Below, piece by piece: positions 61,459 to 64,000 of a stretch of 64,000 nt of DNA. Location of the stretch: NCBI RefSeq assembly GCF_021538615.1, contig NZ_JAJHIZ010000003.1, forward strand, positions 3,410,001 through 3,474,000, given 5' to 3'. Origin of the DNA: Niabella agricola (GTDB lineage: Bacteria > Bacteroidota > Bacteroidia > Chitinophagales > Chitinophagaceae). How positions within the stretch are numbered: position 1 is the stretch's first letter; the number at the start of each line of letters is the position of its first letter. The notes under the pieces were generated by a model, which searched no databases, was not told the DNA's origin, and saw only the letters and a list, made by a program, of their open reading frames with translations. Position numbers and translations under genes: made by a program.

Positions 61459-63186
61459 ATGATAAAGAAATTATATAAACCGATATGCTTCCTTTTACTT
61501 CTGGCAATGTGCTGTTCCTGTGGAAAAGGATTCCTGGAAACAAAACCCCAGGGGGCACTTTCGGAAGCTTTGCTAACGAATACTCAAGGTGTGGAAGCCG
61601 CGCTGATCGGCGCTTATGGCATTATGAACGGTAACATCAATGGCACCTGGGGCAACTACTCCAGCGGCCCCAGCCAGTGGTTGTTTGGAGAAGTGGCAGC
61701 CGACAATGCACATAAGGGTAGTAATGGTCCGGATCAATCGCCCATGAACGACATCGAATTGCATAATGTCAATTCATCCAATGATAATCTGCCCGTAATG
61801 TGGCGGGTGTATTATGAAGGAATCACCCGCTGTAATACCACGCTCAGGCTTCTTGCTGCAGTACAAGGCGGCGGCAGTGATAAGTTCTCCGAGGAGCGCG
61901 CTACTCAAATAGCTGCAGAAGCAAAGATGCTTCGGGGGCATTATTATTTTTTCTTAGCTCGGTTGTTTAAAAACATTCCTTATGTCGATGAAAATATGAC
62001 AACCCAGGACGCTACAAAAGTACCGAACGACAAGAGTGTATACCCGATGATCGAAGCGGATTTCAAAGCGGCCATGGCAGGCCTGCCCCAGGATTATTCA
62101 AAACCTTTGGGAGAAGTAGGCCGTGTAGATAAATACGCAGCCGAAGCCTATCTGGGTAAACTGTACCTCTACCAGAAAAAATATGCAGAAGCACTGATCC
62201 TGTTCAAGGATGTAATTACTAAAAAAGCGGCGTTGACCAGTCTGGATTTTAATGCGAACTTTAATATTAAAGGAAAGAACGGTGCGGAAGGGATTCTGGT
62301 GTCCCAAAGCAAAATTAATGCAGACGGAAGCGGTGATAACGCTAACGTGGGCGATATGCTCGCCGGTCTTTATGGAAATTCACCAGGCGGTTGTTGCGGT
62401 TTTTACCAGCCATCCGTTGATCTGGTAAATGCATTTAAAGTAGATGCAAACGGACTGCCTTTTTTAGACGGTACGTACCGGAACAATCCTTATAAATCAG
62501 ACCAGGGGCTGAGCGGTCCGGCACTGGATAATTACCAGTTGGATGTGTCTCTGGTTTTTGACCCCCGGCTGGATTATACCGTGGGCCGGAGACAGGTGCG
62601 ATACCGCGACTGGGGTGTACTGGTTCCGGGTTGGATCCGGGATCAGCCTTTCGGAGGACCCTTTGTTGCGGTAAAGCAATCGATTAACCAGGCAGATTTT
62701 AGCGGCAATGTAGCCAATGGGGCCAATTATCTGAATGCACAAAATGTTAACATTATCCGGCTGTCTGATGTATACCTGATGGCGGCAGAATGTGCGGTAG
62801 AAACCAACGACCTGGATGCAGCAAAAACCTGGGTGAATCTGGTGCGGACGCGTGCGGCTACTTTAGCGCCGGTGCTGACCGGATCGGGCCAACCCGCTGC
62901 CGTTTACAAAATAGGCACCTACCCATCCTTCCCCAGTCAGGATTATGCGCGGAAAGCGGTGCGGTTTGAACGAAGATTGGAACTGGCACTGGAGGGGCAC
63001 CGTTATTATGACCTGGTACGCTGGGGCATTGCCAAAGATGTGCTGGAATCCTATAAGGATTTTGAAAAGCAATATGTATCTGCGTCTCAGCCGGCAGGAT
63101 TCACCTATCCCGATTGGGATAAGGGAATGCTCATTCCACGGGAGCAGATCGACCGGGCACAGGGTGTGTTGAGGCAGAATCAATAA
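61459..63186 (+). CDS. SusD/RagB-family outer-membrane lipoprotein (third pair)
   Basis: 575 residues, signal PICFLLLLAMCCSC with the probable lipidated cysteine at 18-21. Opens FLETKPQGALSEALLTNTQGVEAALIGAYGI, the SusD N-terminal domain, and has the RagB/SusD C-terminal blocks NIIRLSDVYLMAAECAVETNDLDAAKTWVNLVRTRA and AVRFERRLELALEGHRYYDLVRWG. This is the canonical SusD/RagB group, unlike the SusD-like_2 proteins of modules 1 and 2. A terminator-like hairpin follows 27 bases after the stop. Confidence 0.95.
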   Translation: MIKKLYKPICFLLLLAMCCSCGKGFLETKPQGALSEALLTNTQGVEAALIGAYGIMNGNINGTWGNYSSGPSQWLFGEVAADNAHKGSNGPDQSPMNDIELHNVNSSNDNLPVMWRVYYEGITRCNTTLRLLAAVQGGGSDKFSEERATQIAAEAKMLRGHYYFFLARLFKNIPYVDENMTTQDATKVPNDKSVYPMIEADFKAAMAGLPQDYSKPLGEVGRVDKYAAEAYLGKLYLYQKKYAEALILFKDVITKKAALTSLDFNANFNIKGKNGAEGILVSQSKINADGSGDNANVGDMLAGLYGNSPGGCCGFYQPSVDLVNAFKVDANGLPFLDGTYRNNPYKSDQGLSGPALDNYQLDVSLVFDPRLDYTVGRRQVRYRDWGVLVPGWIRDQPFGGPFVAVKQSINQADFSGNVANGANYLNAQNVNIIRLSDVYLMAAECAVETNDLDAAKTWVNLVRTRAATLAPVLTGSGQPAAVYKIGTYPSFPSQDYARKAVRFERRLELALEGHRYYDLVRWGIAKDVLESYKDFEKQYVSASQPAGFTYPDWDKGMLIPREQIDRAQGVLRQNQ

Positions 63187-63213
63187 CCGGGCATCAGGCT
63201 GGTTCATATGTAT

Positions 63214-63244
63214 ACCCCCATCAATGTTGTATTGGTGGGGGTTT
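63214..63244 (+). terminator. Hairpin after the third SusD gene
   Basis: ACCCCCATCAAT and ATTGGTGGGGGT pair over 12 bases (one G-U) around GTTGT; only three T residues follow. It may separate the SusCD pair from the cytochrome gene. Confidence 0.65.
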
Positions 63245-63318
63245 GCATATCCGGAGCGGCTATGATTATCCAGTAATAAAATCTTATTTTCGTTTACAGC
63301 AACGATAAAACATTCCAT

Positions 63319-64000
63319 TTGAAAATAATTACCATCATCCTTTCCCTGCTGGGCCTTTCGATCTGCCTGTTTACCTGCACCAGCCGGTACAATTCTGGTA
63401 ATGATTCAAGAGGTCCGCAATATGCAGGGGCCGCCCGTTGTGTTCAATGTCATCAGGAAATAGCGCGCAGTTATGTTCACGCCCATCATTATAAAACATC
63501 ATCTAAAACAGACGTGGATGTGGTTAAAAAAATCATCACCGCTTTAAATGACACCGTCCGTTTTCCAGGTAATCAACTGGTGCGCCTGGAGACCGTTAAT
63601 AAGGGGATCATGCAAACCTATATGTTGAATGGAGGGCAAGTGGCCCGTGAGCAGATGGATTTTGCATTTGGCTCAGGAGAAAAAGCGTGGACCTTTGGCT
63701 ATTGGCGGGATGAGAAACTGTACCAGTTGCCGCTTACCTACCTGTCGGAATTAAAACGCTGGACAAACAGTCCGGGCTTTCCCGCAGATCATCCGGACTA
63801 TTCACGACTTATTGTAGGCCGGTGTATGGAGTGCCATAGTTCATATGCTGCTGTAGAAAGAAACCTGGAGGGGGGCATGCGCTATACCGAAAAGATCGAT
63901 CCCGGCTCCATCATTTATGGAATCGATTGTGAGCGTTGTCATGGCCCTGCCGCGCAACATGTAGCGTTTCATATGGATCATCCGGATGAAAAGACTGCGA
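63319..64000 (+). CDS. Multihaem cytochrome c-type lipoprotein, 5' part (runs off right edge)
   Basis: An open frame starts with TTG at 63319 (no ATG) and continues without stop to 64000, 227 complete codons. Signal IITIILSLLGLSICLFTC has a lipoprotein-type L-F-T-C. Three haem-binding motifs are visible: CVQCH, CMECH and CERCH, the first in ARCVQCHQEIARSY, the last in GIDCERCHGPAAQH, the arrangement of family-type cytochrome c554/multihaem proteins. Likely periplasmic or outer-membrane electron carrier. It lies 132 bases after the SusD gene, past a hairpin, so it need not belong to the same operon. The 3' half is outside the window. Confidence 0.8.
   Translation, partial: MKIITIILSLLGLSICLFTCTSRYNSGNDSRGPQYAGAARCVQCHQEIARSYVHAHHYKTSSKTDVDVVKKIITALNDTVRFPGNQLVRLETVNKGIMQTYMLNGGQVAREQMDFAFGSGEKAWTFGYWRDEKLYQLPLTYLSELKRWTNSPGFPADHPDYSRLIVGRCMECHSSYAAVERNLEGGMRYTEKIDPGSIIYGIDCERCHGPAAQHVAFHMDHPDEKTA

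Overview
The window is chromosomal DNA from a member of the Bacteroidota, most likely a Chitinophagaceae species (Niabella/Chitinophaga-like; inferred, no rRNA gene is present to confirm it). The reasons are three SusC/SusD pairs, a GldE-type protein beside ssb and mutY, a MurF-Alr fusion, a futalosine-pathway radical SAM enzyme, a DUF1800/DUF1501 pair, and promoter elements of the Bacteroidota type TAnnTTTG (one with a correctly spaced TTTG). I see no tRNA, rRNA, CRISPR array, transposase or prophage gene. Most of the window is ordinary housekeeping sequence with gene-dense, mostly short operons.

Layout. 1-8 kb: the start of a lipoprotein gene at the left edge, an Nfu-type Fe-S scaffold, an LtaS/MdoB-like membrane sulfatase, an ArsC-like protein, two small lipoproteins, and a divergent LytTR response regulator/LytS-type kinase pair. 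8-11.2 kb: a secreted seven-blade repeat protein with an unusual membrane-hairpin insertion in its C-terminal domain, and a TetA-like MFS exporter. 11.3-26.9 kb: the main accessory region. It has two consecutive ROK regulator-SusC-SusD modules; the second is followed by a GH3 glycosidase with a PA14 insert. Each ROK gene is preceded by the same 37-bp element (a perfect inverted repeat in the first copy), which I read as an autoregulatory operator. Intrinsic terminators end module 1 and separate SusD of module 2 from the GH3 gene. Together this looks like a sugar-responsive glycan-uptake locus controlled by ROK repressors rather than by the usual hybrid two-component or ECF-sigma/anti-sigma regulators.

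27-43.6 kb: housekeeping genes: short asparaginase-domain protein, CPA1 Na+/H+ antiporter, type II NADH dehydrogenase, mqnC (menaquinone), an IscA-type protein with a textbook promoter, TerC-like membrane protein, murF-alr, a PAP2 phosphatase fused to a probable outer-membrane barrel, lspA, DUF6370 protein, fumC, WG-repeat protein and an enoyl-CoA hydratase. A 0.9-kb noncoding stretch at 36.3-37.2 kb is rich in short palindromes. 43.8-58 kb: DUF1800/DUF1501 export pair, YtxH protein, lone ABC ATPase, DUF3109, gldE, ssb, mutY, an HU/IHF protein, a TPR membrane protein, a 30-residue basic protein of the bS22/mS38 (AURKAIP1/COX24) type, RNase G, YqgE, an unrecognised 80-aa protein, a MurG-like glycosyltransferase and a SixA-like phosphatase.

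58.2-64 kb: a third SusC/SusD pair followed by the 5' part of a TTG-started lipoprotein-type multihaem cytochrome c that runs off the right edge.
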